From positions 89,051 to 153,050 of the forward strand of contig JAUXUD010000104.1 of the NCBI GenBank assembly GCA_030680835.1: a stretch of 64,000 nucleotides of DNA, given 5' to 3'. Shown here one piece after another: positions 6,967 through 15,155 of this stretch (position 1 is the first letter of the stretch; every line of letters starts with the position of its first letter). The position numbers were made by a program, and so were the translations under genes. The notes below the pieces were generated by a model that saw nothing but the letters and a program-made list of their open reading frames with translations, had not been told where the DNA came from and did not search any database. This DNA comes from Bacteroidota bacterium. GTDB lineage: Bacteria > Bacteroidota > Bacteroidia > UKL13-3.

Positions 6967-7641
6967 ATGAAAACTAAAATCATCCTGTTGTTAACTGTTG
7001 TTTTCGGTATAATTACTTTAAACACTTTAACTACAACTCAAGCCAACTACCATCCCGAATTCAACAAATTGCCAACAGCCTCTTTTGGCATTATTAGTGC
7101 TCAAGCATACCCGCCCGGTGTTGGCATTTTAACAAATTCAACAAGTTGCCTGAGTTGCCATGAAAATAACGGGCCTTGGAAAGATGATGCAAACACCATC
7201 ATTGATATTCTGGATAAAGACACTAAATTATCTCTAAAACAAACTGATGGAACATTTTTAATTGAAGTTAAAAAGGGTGAACAAAAAACCGTATTAACTG
7301 TTATTGGAAGCAGAATTAACAATTCAATTCCTGCATCATACAGAAACGCATGGTTATATATTGACCCAGCCACTATTGGCAAAAGTTCACTCTCCAAATT
7401 TGCCCCTAATTGGGATGTTAATTTGCCCATGTCATGCCGTTTGGTTGGAGATAACTTAAAAGGATACGAAGATGCAAGTATAACCAGCTTGCCTATGACC
7501 ATTCAGCCGCTTGAACATGCAATGGATGCTGAACTCAGTTTACAGGTAATGCTCACCAAAGGTGAAAGTATCAAAGGCAGCTCAAAGGAGGGTATGAGCG
7601 GAAGTTACTTTGAACGAAAAGTAAAACTGAAAATAAAATAG
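6967..7641 (+). CDS. Exported protein with a single CxxCH haem-binding motif
   Basis: The ATG at 6967 gives a good signal peptide (MKTKIILLLTVVFG core); an upstream in-frame TTG at 6910 would bury it. One CLSCH motif at residues 61-65 predicts a covalently attached c-type haem in the periplasm. The rest (about 150 residues) is a beta-rich domain with no family I can name; a repeated pattern of long strands with CR at mid-domain suggests an immunoglobulin-like fold. There is no clear Met haem ligand near the motif except in the last third. It follows the DsrE-like gene by 67 bases and probably belongs to the same unit. Confidence 0.65.
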   Translation: MKTKIILLLTVVFGIITLNTLTTTQANYHPEFNKLPTASFGIISAQAYPPGVGILTNSTSCLSCHENNGPWKDDANTIIDILDKDTKLSLKQTDGTFLIEVKKGEQKTVLTVIGSRINNSIPASYRNAWLYIDPATIGKSSLSKFAPNWDVNLPMSCRLVGDNLKGYEDASITSLPMTIQPLEHAMDAELSLQVMLTKGESIKGSSKEGMSGSYFERKVKLKIK

Positions 7642-7667
7642 TTGAGAATTTGAACCCCTGCAAACAA

Positions 7668-7698
7668 TTTGGATTTTCGAAATGTTTTTATAGCTTTG
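7668..7698 (+). promoter_or_regulatory. Probable promoter TTTG-N19-TAGCTTTG
   Basis: The -33 box TTTG is at 7668-7671 and the -7 box TAGCTTTG at 7691-7698, spaced 19 bases, matching the Bacteroidota sigma factor consensus. It would start transcription about 130 bases before the beta-propeller lipoprotein gene. Confidence 0.5.
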
Positions 7699-7834
7699 TT
7701 AAAGTATACTTTTTCAAATAACCCGTTTTATTTGATATCTAGCTTTTAATACCTGTTTGGGATAGAAACTTTGTCCTCACATTTTATTTATTGCGAAGGA
7801 AGTCTTGAATCTGGATTCAAAAATAAATATTAAA

Positions 7835-8956
7835 ATGATGACAAATAAATATTCAATAATTTGTATACTGGCAGTTGTTTTTAGCCTGGTTGCCTGTAAA
7901 AAAGACGCTCCTGAACAAGCTAAACCTACTACTATAAATACGATTCCCGAATTTTATAATCCTGCTCTTGAGTCGGATTACGGGATGACGAAACCTGAAT
8001 TTATTGTAATTGCAAATTCGGGCAATAAAATTGACAACCCACAGGATCTTGATTTTAACACGGTTCGACCCAATGAAATTTGGATTGTAAATAAAGGTAC
8101 TGAGAATTTCGGGGGTACTGTGGTTATAATCAATAATCCTTCTGAACCAAACCAGTCATATTTATATAAGAAAGATGGCAATGCCTGGCATTTTATGTCA
8201 CTACCTTCGGGCATCGCGTTCAGCAATAATGGAAATTGGGCCAGCTCTGCAAATGTGCTTGATGCCAATCACGGGGGTGGCAGGTATACAGGCCCAACGC
8301 TTTGGTCAAGTGATTTAAATATTTTTGCGCAACCCAGTGGTGGAAACGGAAGCCATTTGGATATGGTTCATCAAAGTCCGTATACAATGGGTGTTGCCGC
8401 TGAGAAAGATAATGTGTTTTGGTTTTTCGACGGTTATTATAGCAATATTATCAGATACGATTTTGTTGCCGACCATGGACCCGGTAACGATTATCATGGG
8501 GATGCCAGATTAAGGCGTTATACAGAAGTAAGGGTAAAAAGAGAACCTAATGTTCCAAGTCATTTGGTGCTCGATAAAGAAAAAAAGTGGCTTTATATTG
8601 TAGATGGTGGAAACCGCAGAATAATCAGGATGGATATTAACACAGGAAGTGTTTTGAATAGTCTGCCACCCGTTAACGAGGTTTTAGCGGAATATTCAAG
8701 AATGAGCGGAGTAACATTTGAAACCTTTGCCGACCAGAATATGCAAATTCCTTCAGGTATAGATTTGGTGGATAACAGATTATTTGTTTCAGATTATGAA
8801 ACAGGAGATATTATTTGTTTTGATGTAAGTTCAAAAAAAGAAATTGGAAGAGTTCGTACAGAAAAGCCCGGTATTACAGGTATCAAAATATATAATGGAA
8901 AGCTTTGGTATGTAAATGCATTGGAACATACTTGCAATGTAGTGAAGCAAAAATAG
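7835..8956 (+). CDS. Beta-propeller (NHL-like) lipoprotein
   Basis: The start is one of two ATGs at 7835/7838; TTG at 7805 would add a charged tail. A signal peptide ends in a lipobox (SLVAC) followed by KKD, so the protein is a lipoprotein facing the periplasm or surface. The body has NHL/YVTN-type propeller blades, for example NPQDLDFNTVRPNEIWIVNKG, HLVLDKEKKWLYIVDGGNRRIIRMD and IPSGIDLVDNRLFVSDYETGDIICFD. Such proteins bind partners or small ligands; no catalytic residues can be assigned. It is four bases before the CxxCH/monooxygenase-like gene, so the two are co-expressed and may act together. Confidence 0.8.
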   Translation: MMTNKYSIICILAVVFSLVACKKDAPEQAKPTTINTIPEFYNPALESDYGMTKPEFIVIANSGNKIDNPQDLDFNTVRPNEIWIVNKGTENFGGTVVIINNPSEPNQSYLYKKDGNAWHFMSLPSGIAFSNNGNWASSANVLDANHGGGRYTGPTLWSSDLNIFAQPSGGNGSHLDMVHQSPYTMGVAAEKDNVFWFFDGYYSNIIRYDFVADHGPGNDYHGDARLRRYTEVRVKREPNVPSHLVLDKEKKWLYIVDGGNRRIIRMDINTGSVLNSLPPVNEVLAEYSRMSGVTFETFADQNMQIPSGIDLVDNRLFVSDYETGDIICFDVSSKKEIGRVRTEKPGITGIKIYNGKLWYVNALEHTCNVVKQK

Positions 8957-8960
8957 ACGG

Positions 8961-10553
8961 ATGAGGAAGTTTGTTTTTGCATGCTTTATTATCCTGTTTT
9001 CAATTATTACGAAGGCGCAAAATATCACCTGGGCTACTGATATAGCCTGTATTATTTACAGCCATTGCGGAACCTGTCACAATAGTGAAAACAGTATTTC
9101 CCAAATTTCATTAATGAGTTATCAGGAGGTGTTTAACAGACGTCTTGCTGTTGAACTCTATACTTATACGGGTAAAATGCCACCATCGCTCCCCGACAAT
9201 AAATACAGTCATATTGCAGGCAATAAAAGGCTCAATGAAAATGAAATTGCACTCATCAGAGAGTGGGCCTTTAACGATGCATTGAGAGGTGATTCAACGC
9301 TTGAACCCGCTCCTCCGGTTATTACAGCATCGGCGTGTAAATTAACAACTCCGGATATTTCCATAAAAATTCCTGATTTTATTGTTCCGGATTCTGCTAA
9401 TCATTTTAGAAAATGCTTTGTATTAACAAGTCCGTTCACTTCTGTAAAAAACATTAAGGCCATAGAAGTAATTCCAGGTAATGTGGCTGCCGTACACGCA
9501 GTGTATTTATATGCAGATACCTCCGACACATCAGTGATACTTGATGCCGGCGAGCCGGGCAATGGATATACGCATTTTTTTGGAACCGGAAGCAATAGTG
9601 CAAAGCCATTGTATGGATGGGTTCCGGGTTCTAAGATACTTTCATTTCCTGAAGGACTCAGTTTAAAAATTGACCGGGGTTCGAGAATAATTGTTCAATT
9701 GGAATACGCAGAAAAAGCAGGCGGTCTTTTGGATTCAACCCGTATTAACATAAAGTTTGATGAAGACACCTCGAGCAGACAGGCAGATGTGCTTGCCTTG
9801 CTCTCTCACCAGCAAAATTTGCTCAATGGTCCATTTGTAATCCCCATTGATTCGATACGCATTTTCAAAGAGCGGTATCAGATAAATCAAAATTTAACTT
9901 TACTAGGATTGACTCCAAATTTACATCACTTCTGTACTGAAATGAAAGTTTTCGCGGTCCGTCCCGGTAATGATACAATTGGGTTGCTTCATATAGCAGA
10001 TTGGGATCCGGTTTGGACGGAAGGTACCTATTACTTTCAAAAACCCGTGCATTTGCCCGCAGGGAGTTGGTTGTATGCAATAGCTTCTTTTAATAATACC
10101 GCTAACAATCTTCATGAGCCGGATGATACCCTTTCAGTTATTTATGGAGGAACCGGCATTAAAGATGAGGAAATGATTTTCAATTTCACATGTCTGCCCT
10201 ATCTGGCAAATGATGAAGCGATTATTTTGGATACATCATCGCACCTTAAACATCATCTCGATTGCAAACCTTTACATGTTATCACACAGGTTAAAAATGT
10301 GATTGCAGATACGGTTAACATGGATGTTTATCCAAATCCGGGAAAGGATGTATTGAATATCGTAATTACCTCAAAAAACATTTTTACACCCTATCAGCTG
10401 CAAATAATAAGTTTACAAGGCTCAGAAATTCTGAACCAGCAAATTGACAGTCCTAAGTTTGAATTAAATATTTCTGCTTACCAAAACGGTTTGTATTTTA
10501 TCCGTATTTTTTATGAAGATCATCTAATAACCCGTAAAATTATTTTCGAATAA
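8961..10553 (+). CDS. T9SS cargo with CxxCH motif and degenerate copper monooxygenase (PHM-like) fold
   Basis: Signal peptide, then a short cytochrome-like segment with CGTCH at residues 36-40 and an MPPSLPDN loop. Residues about 130-440 follow the two-domain layout of copper type II ascorbate-dependent monooxygenases (VIPGNVAAVHAVYLYAD, GWVPGS.ILSFPEGL, then TPNLHH...MKVFAV...WDPVW and a DEEMIFNF end). Most expected copper ligands are changed: the HH pair is H179-A180, the HY motif reads E248-Tyr, and the HxH motif reads N320-L-H322. Only the Met near 405 is kept. The fold is therefore probably not an active monooxygenase. A T9SS type A CTD starts at VYPNPGKDV. Confidence 0.75.
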   Translation: MRKFVFACFIILFSIITKAQNITWATDIACIIYSHCGTCHNSENSISQISLMSYQEVFNRRLAVELYTYTGKMPPSLPDNKYSHIAGNKRLNENEIALIREWAFNDALRGDSTLEPAPPVITASACKLTTPDISIKIPDFIVPDSANHFRKCFVLTSPFTSVKNIKAIEVIPGNVAAVHAVYLYADTSDTSVILDAGEPGNGYTHFFGTGSNSAKPLYGWVPGSKILSFPEGLSLKIDRGSRIIVQLEYAEKAGGLLDSTRINIKFDEDTSSRQADVLALLSHQQNLLNGPFVIPIDSIRIFKERYQINQNLTLLGLTPNLHHFCTEMKVFAVRPGNDTIGLLHIADWDPVWTEGTYYFQKPVHLPAGSWLYAIASFNNTANNLHEPDDTLSVIYGGTGIKDEEMIFNFTCLPYLANDEAIILDTSSHLKHHLDCKPLHVITQVKNVIADTVNMDVYPNPGKDVLNIVITSKNIFTPYQLQIISLQGSEILNQQIDSPKFELNISAYQNGLYFIRIFYEDHLITRKIIFE

Positions 10554-10584
10554 ACCAATCCGCTTATTTTAAAGTGCGAATTGT

Positions 10585-11244
10585 TTATATCACATAGATA
10601 TTTTCTGCAAATTTCAAACTCACATTTGATCGTTTTCCATTTACCTCAATAACCATTAATGAATCATAATCCTGCTTTGAAATCACTTTGATTACATTAT
10701 TCAAACCCAACCCCACACCCATTACATATTTTAAAAAAAGAGATGAATTATCTTTAACGGCAACCATCTTTGCCTTTTTACCAATCCCAACCTCTGACAG
10801 GGTTTTCTTGTGTTTTACTTTAAAAAGTCCATTTTCATCCGGAATGGGATCACCATGCGGATCAAACTCGGGGAAATCAAGAAATTTCGCAAGGCGTTCA
10901 ACCAGCTTCGCCGATTGTATATGTTCCAGCTGCTCGGCAACTTCATGTACCTCATCCCACGTAAATTCAAGCTTTTTGTACAAAAATGTTTCCCATAATC
11001 GGTGTTTTCTGATGATTTCAATTGCCTTGAGCTTACCCGGTTCCAGCATGGTAATTTTGCCATATTTCTGATAACTGATAAATCCCTTCTCCTTAAGTTT
11101 TCTCAGCATATCGTTCACTGTGGCTGGTTTTAAATCCATATGTGTGGCCAGTTCATTGGTACCTGCCTGCCCCTTTCCACTTTCATAAGTTATTTTAAGA
11201 AGTGCTTTCAGGTAATTTTCTTCGGTGTATGACAATTGCATCAT
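10585..11244 (-). CDS. DtxR/MntR-family metal-dependent repressor
   Basis: The 219-residue protein has the full three-part layout: an N-terminal winged helix (YTEENYLKALLKITYE ... LKPATVNDMLRKLKEKGFI), a dimerization domain with metal ligands in the EVAEQLEHIQSAKLVERL helix, and a C-terminal SH3/FeoA-like domain from about residue 150. The ligand region has E-H in EQLEHIQS and a Cys-free DtxR site. Such proteins repress metal-transport genes when loaded with Mn(II) or Fe(II). It is transcribed away from the di-heme/Rieske/porin operon, and the shared gap holds an inverted repeat that suits its operator. Confidence 0.9.
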   Translation of the reverse strand: MMQLSYTEENYLKALLKITYESGKGQAGTNELATHMDLKPATVNDMLRKLKEKGFISYQKYGKITMLEPGKLKAIEIIRKHRLWETFLYKKLEFTWDEVHEVAEQLEHIQSAKLVERLAKFLDFPEFDPHGDPIPDENGLFKVKHKKTLSEVGIGKKAKMVAVKDNSSLFLKYVMGVGLGLNNVIKVISKQDYDSLMVIEVNGKRSNVSLKFAENIYVI

Positions 11245-11267
11245 GTCTCGGGTTGGTTATATAATCG

Positions 11268-11326
11268 CAAAAATATAAAATTAATCTAAAAAATTTTGTT
11301 AGATTCGTCTAACTTATATATATTTG
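11268..11326. promoter_or_regulatory. Divergent promoters with inverted-repeat operator between metalloregulator and di-heme operon
   Basis: Plus strand: TTTG -33 at 11295-11298 and TATATTTG -7 at 11319-11326, spaced 20 bases. The inverted repeat GTTAGATTCGTCTAAC (11298-11313, two perfect 6-base arms) lies exactly between them. Minus strand: a -7 box TATTTTTG reads from 11275 to 11268, 24 bases before the repressor ATG. A dimeric DtxR-type repressor on the repeat would block the plus promoter and sit upstream of the minus one. Confidence 0.7.
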
Positions 11327-11353
11327 CCAACTTAACAATGAAATACCATAGGG

Positions 11354-12553
11354 ATGAAAAATTATTATAAACGGATTATAATAGGATTATGCTGCTTTTC
11401 TTTAATACTCTCGTGTTCAAAGTTTATACCCGGATTGCCTCCTGATACTGATATACTGGATGGGCCGGTAGACGGTCTGACCTATGCGCAGAATGCACAG
11501 TTTCTGGCTGGTGACAAAGCCTTTAACGATGAAGTTTTCAACACCACAAACGGGCTCGGACCCATTTTTGTGGCAACAAGTTGCGGGTCTTGTCATGCGG
11601 GTGACGGAAAAGGAACTCCTTTTACAACCTTAACCCGCTTCGGACAATCGGATGAATCGGGCAACAAATTTTTGCATTTGGGTGGACCTCAGTTACAAAA
11701 CAGGGCCATTCCCGGATATACTCCTGAAAGCATTCCGGCAGGAGCTACCTTTTCTAAATTTACACCGCCTGCAAACACAGGTTTGGGTTTTATTGAGTTG
11801 GTTTCCGACTCAAGCATTTTGGCACTAGCAGATCCCAATGATATAAACGGAGATGGAATTTCTGGTGTACCCAACTGGAGACCTTTGGCATCTTATTTAA
11901 CACCTGCTGCCAATGCCATTACGCAAAATGGAAAATACATCCATCGCTTTGGAAAAAAGGCAGCAGCTTATAACTTATTGAACCAAACGGTAAATGCATA
12001 CAATCAGGATATGGGGATCTCCTCACTACTCAGTCCCACAGATATTCTCACAGGTAATATCACAGATCCTGAAGTTTCTCTTAAAACGATTGAGAATGTA
12101 GTAGCATATCTTCAAATGTTAAAAGCACCTATTCAGCGTGATCCCAGTAATGCACGGGTACTTGAAGGCAAAAAAGTATTTGCGCAGATTGGTTGCGAAA
12201 ACTGTCATAAAGAAAATTTAACAACCGGGTATTCTCCGGTTGAAGCTTTAAGTTATAAAACCTTTCACCCTTACACAGATTTATTGCTTCATGATATGGG
12301 CAGTCAACTGGATGATAAATATACCGAAGGAAGTGCGAAAACATATGAATGGAGGACACCGGCACTATGGGGTTTAGGCCTGTCTCCCAATTCACAGGGA
12401 GGAATGTATTACCTGATGCATGACGGCAGAGCTACCAGTATGGAAGCTGCCATTGGCATGCATGGCGGAGAAGCAACAAATAGTGTAACTAAATATAATC
12501 TGCTGTCTCAAACCCAAAAAGAATCACTCATTCTGTTTCTAAAATCATTGTAA
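11354..12553 (+). CDS. Di-heme oxidoreductase (DUF1111) lipoprotein
   Basis: A 399-residue exported protein with a lipobox (LILSC). It has two c-type haem motifs, CGSCH at residues 77-81 and CENCH at 281-285, spaced as in the DUF1111 or 'thiol oxidoreductase' family. Also seen are the family signatures GLGPIFVATSC near the first haem and HDGRATSMEAAIGMHGGEA near the end. The family resembles di-haem peroxidases (MauG/CcpA) but its substrate is not settled; it is often encoded with iron-uptake or imelysin genes. It starts 28 bases after the regulated promoter and its stop overlaps the start of the Rieske gene by one base. Confidence 0.9.
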   Translation: MKNYYKRIIIGLCCFSLILSCSKFIPGLPPDTDILDGPVDGLTYAQNAQFLAGDKAFNDEVFNTTNGLGPIFVATSCGSCHAGDGKGTPFTTLTRFGQSDESGNKFLHLGGPQLQNRAIPGYTPESIPAGATFSKFTPPANTGLGFIELVSDSSILALADPNDINGDGISGVPNWRPLASYLTPAANAITQNGKYIHRFGKKAAAYNLLNQTVNAYNQDMGISSLLSPTDILTGNITDPEVSLKTIENVVAYLQMLKAPIQRDPSNARVLEGKKVFAQIGCENCHKENLTTGYSPVEALSYKTFHPYTDLLLHDMGSQLDDKYTEGSAKTYEWRTPALWGLGLSPNSQGGMYYLMHDGRATSMEAAIGMHGGEATNSVTKYNLLSQTQKESLILFLKSL

Positions 12554-12999
12554 TGACCCGATTGGATTTTATAAAAAAAGGCACCTTTTCCTGTATTGCT
12601 GCTACATCGGCATTCGGTATGATTCAGGGTTGCGTAAGCGGAAAAACAATCAATGCCGTAATTGCAGGGGATCAGATTGTAATTCCCTTAAAAGAGTTTG
12701 AAATAAAAACAGGTAAAAAGAAAACATATCGAAGCTATCTGATTGTTTATAACAGTCAATTACGTTACCCGTTTTGTGTTTTCAGATACAGTGCGCATGA
12801 ATATTCTGCCCTGCAGATGAGATGTACCCACCAGGGTACCGAGCTTTCTGTGAATGGCGACAAGCTCACATGTTCGGCCCATGGAAGTGAATTCGACAAC
12901 AAAGGCAGGGTTTATAAAGGACCTGCCGAGAACCCACTCAAATCATTCCCGGTATTCCCTGATAACGAAAAACTAATAATTTCCCTGAAATCAATTTAA
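12553..12999 (+). CDS. Rieske [2Fe-2S] lipoprotein
   Basis: A 148-residue protein with the Rieske cluster motif: C91-T-H93 and C107-S-A-H110, in the context RCTHQGTELS ... CSAHGSEFD. The N-terminus has a short charged start and hydrophobic stretch ending at MIQGC, a likely lipobox. The domain is small and lacks the cytochrome bc1 disulfide Cys pair, so it is more like a ferredoxin-type Rieske electron carrier than a bc1 subunit. The one-base overlaps with the di-heme gene before it and the porin gene after it show translational coupling. It probably passes electrons to or from the di-heme protein. Confidence 0.9.
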   Translation: MTRLDFIKKGTFSCIAATSAFGMIQGCVSGKTINAVIAGDQIVIPLKEFEIKTGKKKTYRSYLIVYNSQLRYPFCVFRYSAHEYSALQMRCTHQGTELSVNGDKLTCSAHGSEFDNKGRVYKGPAENPLKSFPVFPDNEKLIISLKSI

Positions 13000-14228
13000 T
13001 GAAAAAAATACTATTCACACTATTCGTTTTGTTTGCAAGCCAATTGGTTCATGCACAAATAGATTCAAGCCTGCTAAAAAGCAGCCCTTCAAATAATACA
13101 GCCCTCCCTAAATTAAATATGGATGCGGTGTATAATCGTCCGTTTTTAACCGGAGACAAAATGCCTGTTTCGCTTGGAGGTTATGCCGAAATCAATTGGC
13201 AGTATGTGGGTACAGACGGTGTTTCAGAAGGGCACCAGTTTCAGTTCAGAAGGATGACGCTGTTTATGGCATCCACCATTAATAAAAAAATTAAATTTCT
13301 GAGCGAAATAGAATTTGAAGAAGGAGGCAAAGAAATTGCAATAGAATTTGCTGCCATTGATTTTGAATTTCACCCATTAATTAATTTGCGCGGGGGCATT
13401 GTTATGAATCCTATAGGCGGCTTTAATCAAAATCATGACGGGCCCAAATGGGAATTTACCGATCGCCCGATTTCTGCAACCCAAATGCTGCCGGCAACAT
13501 GGAGCAATGCCGGTTTTGGATTGTTTGGAAAAACGTTTAAGGGCGATTGGATGTTTGGATACGAGGCCTACATCACCGGTGGCTTCGACAATCAGATAAT
13601 TGATAATAATGTAAACAAAACCTATTTACCTGCTTCAAAAAATAATGCAGAAAGGTTTGAATCGATTGCAAGTGGCAGTCCCCTGGTGACAACAAAAGTT
13701 GCCATACGAAATAACAAATACGGCGAATTGGGTTTGTCGTTTATGGGAGGTGTATATAATAAATATATTGAAGATGGACTTCAGCTTGATGAGAAAAGAC
13801 GTTGTGATGTTTTTGCCCTGGATTATAATATACAAATTCCTAAAATAAATACCTTTATTACAAGTGAATGGGCCTATGTGCAGGTAAATGTTCCTGAGTC
13901 GTATTCGCAACAATTTGGGGAAAAGCAATTTGGTGGCTTTCTGGATATCGTTCAACCCATTCTCAAAAGAAATATGCTGGGCTGGGATAAAGCTACGCTT
14001 AGTCTGGCTTGCCGCATAGAATACGTGGACTGGAATCTCGAAAAGTTTAAAGAAACAAATTTGAAAATAGGAGATGAACTATGGAACACCATTTTTGGTT
14101 TAAGCTTAAGACCCAGCTCCCAAACTGTATTAAGATTTAATTATAAATTCGGTATGAGCAGAGACTTATATAATAACCCACCCTCCAATACAGGGGGATT
14201 GAGTTTTGGAGTATCTTCTTATTTTTAG
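12999..14228 (+). CDS. Outer-membrane porin, phosphate-selective OprO/OprP-like
   Basis: Signal peptide (cleavage near LVHAQ), then about 385 residues of alternating amphipathic strands ending in an aromatic C-terminal Phe (SSYF), the mark of an outer-membrane beta-barrel. The segments FQFRRMTLFMASTINKKIKFLSEIEFE and EVxGGIVMNPIGGFNQNHDGP resemble the OprO/OprP porin family. Substrate specificity cannot be read from sequence. Genetically coupled to the Rieske gene, so the operon provides an outer-membrane pore plus two periplasm-facing redox lipoproteins, likely under metal control. Confidence 0.8.
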   Translation: MKKILFTLFVLFASQLVHAQIDSSLLKSSPSNNTALPKLNMDAVYNRPFLTGDKMPVSLGGYAEINWQYVGTDGVSEGHQFQFRRMTLFMASTINKKIKFLSEIEFEEGGKEIAIEFAAIDFEFHPLINLRGGIVMNPIGGFNQNHDGPKWEFTDRPISATQMLPATWSNAGFGLFGKTFKGDWMFGYEAYITGGFDNQIIDNNVNKTYLPASKNNAERFESIASGSPLVTTKVAIRNNKYGELGLSFMGGVYNKYIEDGLQLDEKRRCDVFALDYNIQIPKINTFITSEWAYVQVNVPESYSQQFGEKQFGGFLDIVQPILKRNMLGWDKATLSLACRIEYVDWNLEKFKETNLKIGDELWNTIFGLSLRPSSQTVLRFNYKFGMSRDLYNNPPSNTGGLSFGVSSYF

Positions 14229-14354
14229 GTTGTATCCTATCAGATGTACTAAACGTGTAATCCGTTTTCGATAGTTCTCAAAATTAAAGCGACTGACCGG
14301 ATTCAAAATATTTATCCTGAATTTCTCAGAATAAATAGTGATTTTCGCGTGCTC

Positions 14355-14978
14355 ATGACAAACAGAAATTTATTTATTGCCTTTGAAGGTATTGATGGAA
14401 GCGGTAAAAGTACCCAGGTAAAACTCCTGGCAGAAAAATTGGAATCGATCGGGCATAAAGTTTATACCACCTTTGAACCCACTGACAGTGAAATTGGATC
14501 CATCATCAGGAATATACTCATCGGGAAAAAAAATGCAGATAACCGGACCATTGCCGGACTTTTTGTTGCCGACAGGCTCAACCACCTGCTGAACGATGAA
14601 AATGGAATTGTAAAAAAAATGAAAGAGGGTTTTACCGTTTTAACCGACCGGTATTATTTTTCATCTTATGCCTATAATGGAACCCATATGGATATCAACT
14701 GGGTTATTGATGCCAATGCCATGAGTGCTTCTATTTTAAGACCCCATCTGAATATTTTTATTGATGTTCCGCCTGAAGTAAGCATGAGCAGGATTAATGG
14801 AAACCGGGATAGCATAGACCTCTATGAAAATCTTGAGAATCTTAAAAAAGTGAGGGCAAAATATCTGGAGGCCTTTGCTTTGTTATATCAAGTAGAAAAA
14901 ATATATACTGTTGATGGAAACAAAGATCCCGAAATAATCCATAAAGAAATAGTGAATAAAATTGAAGATTTGATTTAA
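14355..14978 (+). CDS. tmk: Thymidylate kinase
   Basis: The ATG at 14355 is preferred over GTG at 14349. The 207-residue protein has the TMK P-loop EGIDGSGKST near residue 10, the TDRYYFSSYAY motif (DRY/H), and the LNIFIDVPPEVSMSRI strand that precedes the lid. It phosphorylates dTMP to dTDP with ATP in the cytosol. The P-loop has GSGKS without Arg, and the lid (NGNRDSIDLYEN) has one Arg. No neighbour looks functionally linked except the deoxynucleotide genes at 3222-4441. Confidence 0.9.
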   Translation: MTNRNLFIAFEGIDGSGKSTQVKLLAEKLESIGHKVYTTFEPTDSEIGSIIRNILIGKKNADNRTIAGLFVADRLNHLLNDENGIVKKMKEGFTVLTDRYYFSSYAYNGTHMDINWVIDANAMSASILRPHLNIFIDVPPEVSMSRINGNRDSIDLYENLENLKKVRAKYLEAFALLYQVEKIYTVDGNKDPEIIHKEIVNKIEDLI

Positions 14979-15097
14979 GATTTTCTCAATCCTTCTCCCT
15001 CATTTTCAAAAGCATATTTAACCTCTTTGTCCCATCCAATGATTTTTTCATGCCATTTTCAAGTCATTTAAAACCCAAATAACTGCATTCTGTTCCT

Positions 15098-15105
15098 TAT
15101 ATTTG
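15098..15105 (+). promoter_or_regulatory. Possible -7 box TATATTTG of the giant LamG operon
   Basis: Exact match to TAnnTTTG, 51 bases before the ATG at 15156. No TTTG lies at the -33 spacing. The rest of the 177-base gap after tmk shows no other signal. Confidence 0.4.
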
Positions 15106-15155
15106 ACTAAAACGGCATCATTTCAAAACTTAGTGTCAAATTAATTGATACAGTT

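Noticed and set aside
8961-10553. Active copper monooxygenase
   Set aside because: Several of the expected copper ligands are replaced, so no activity is claimed.
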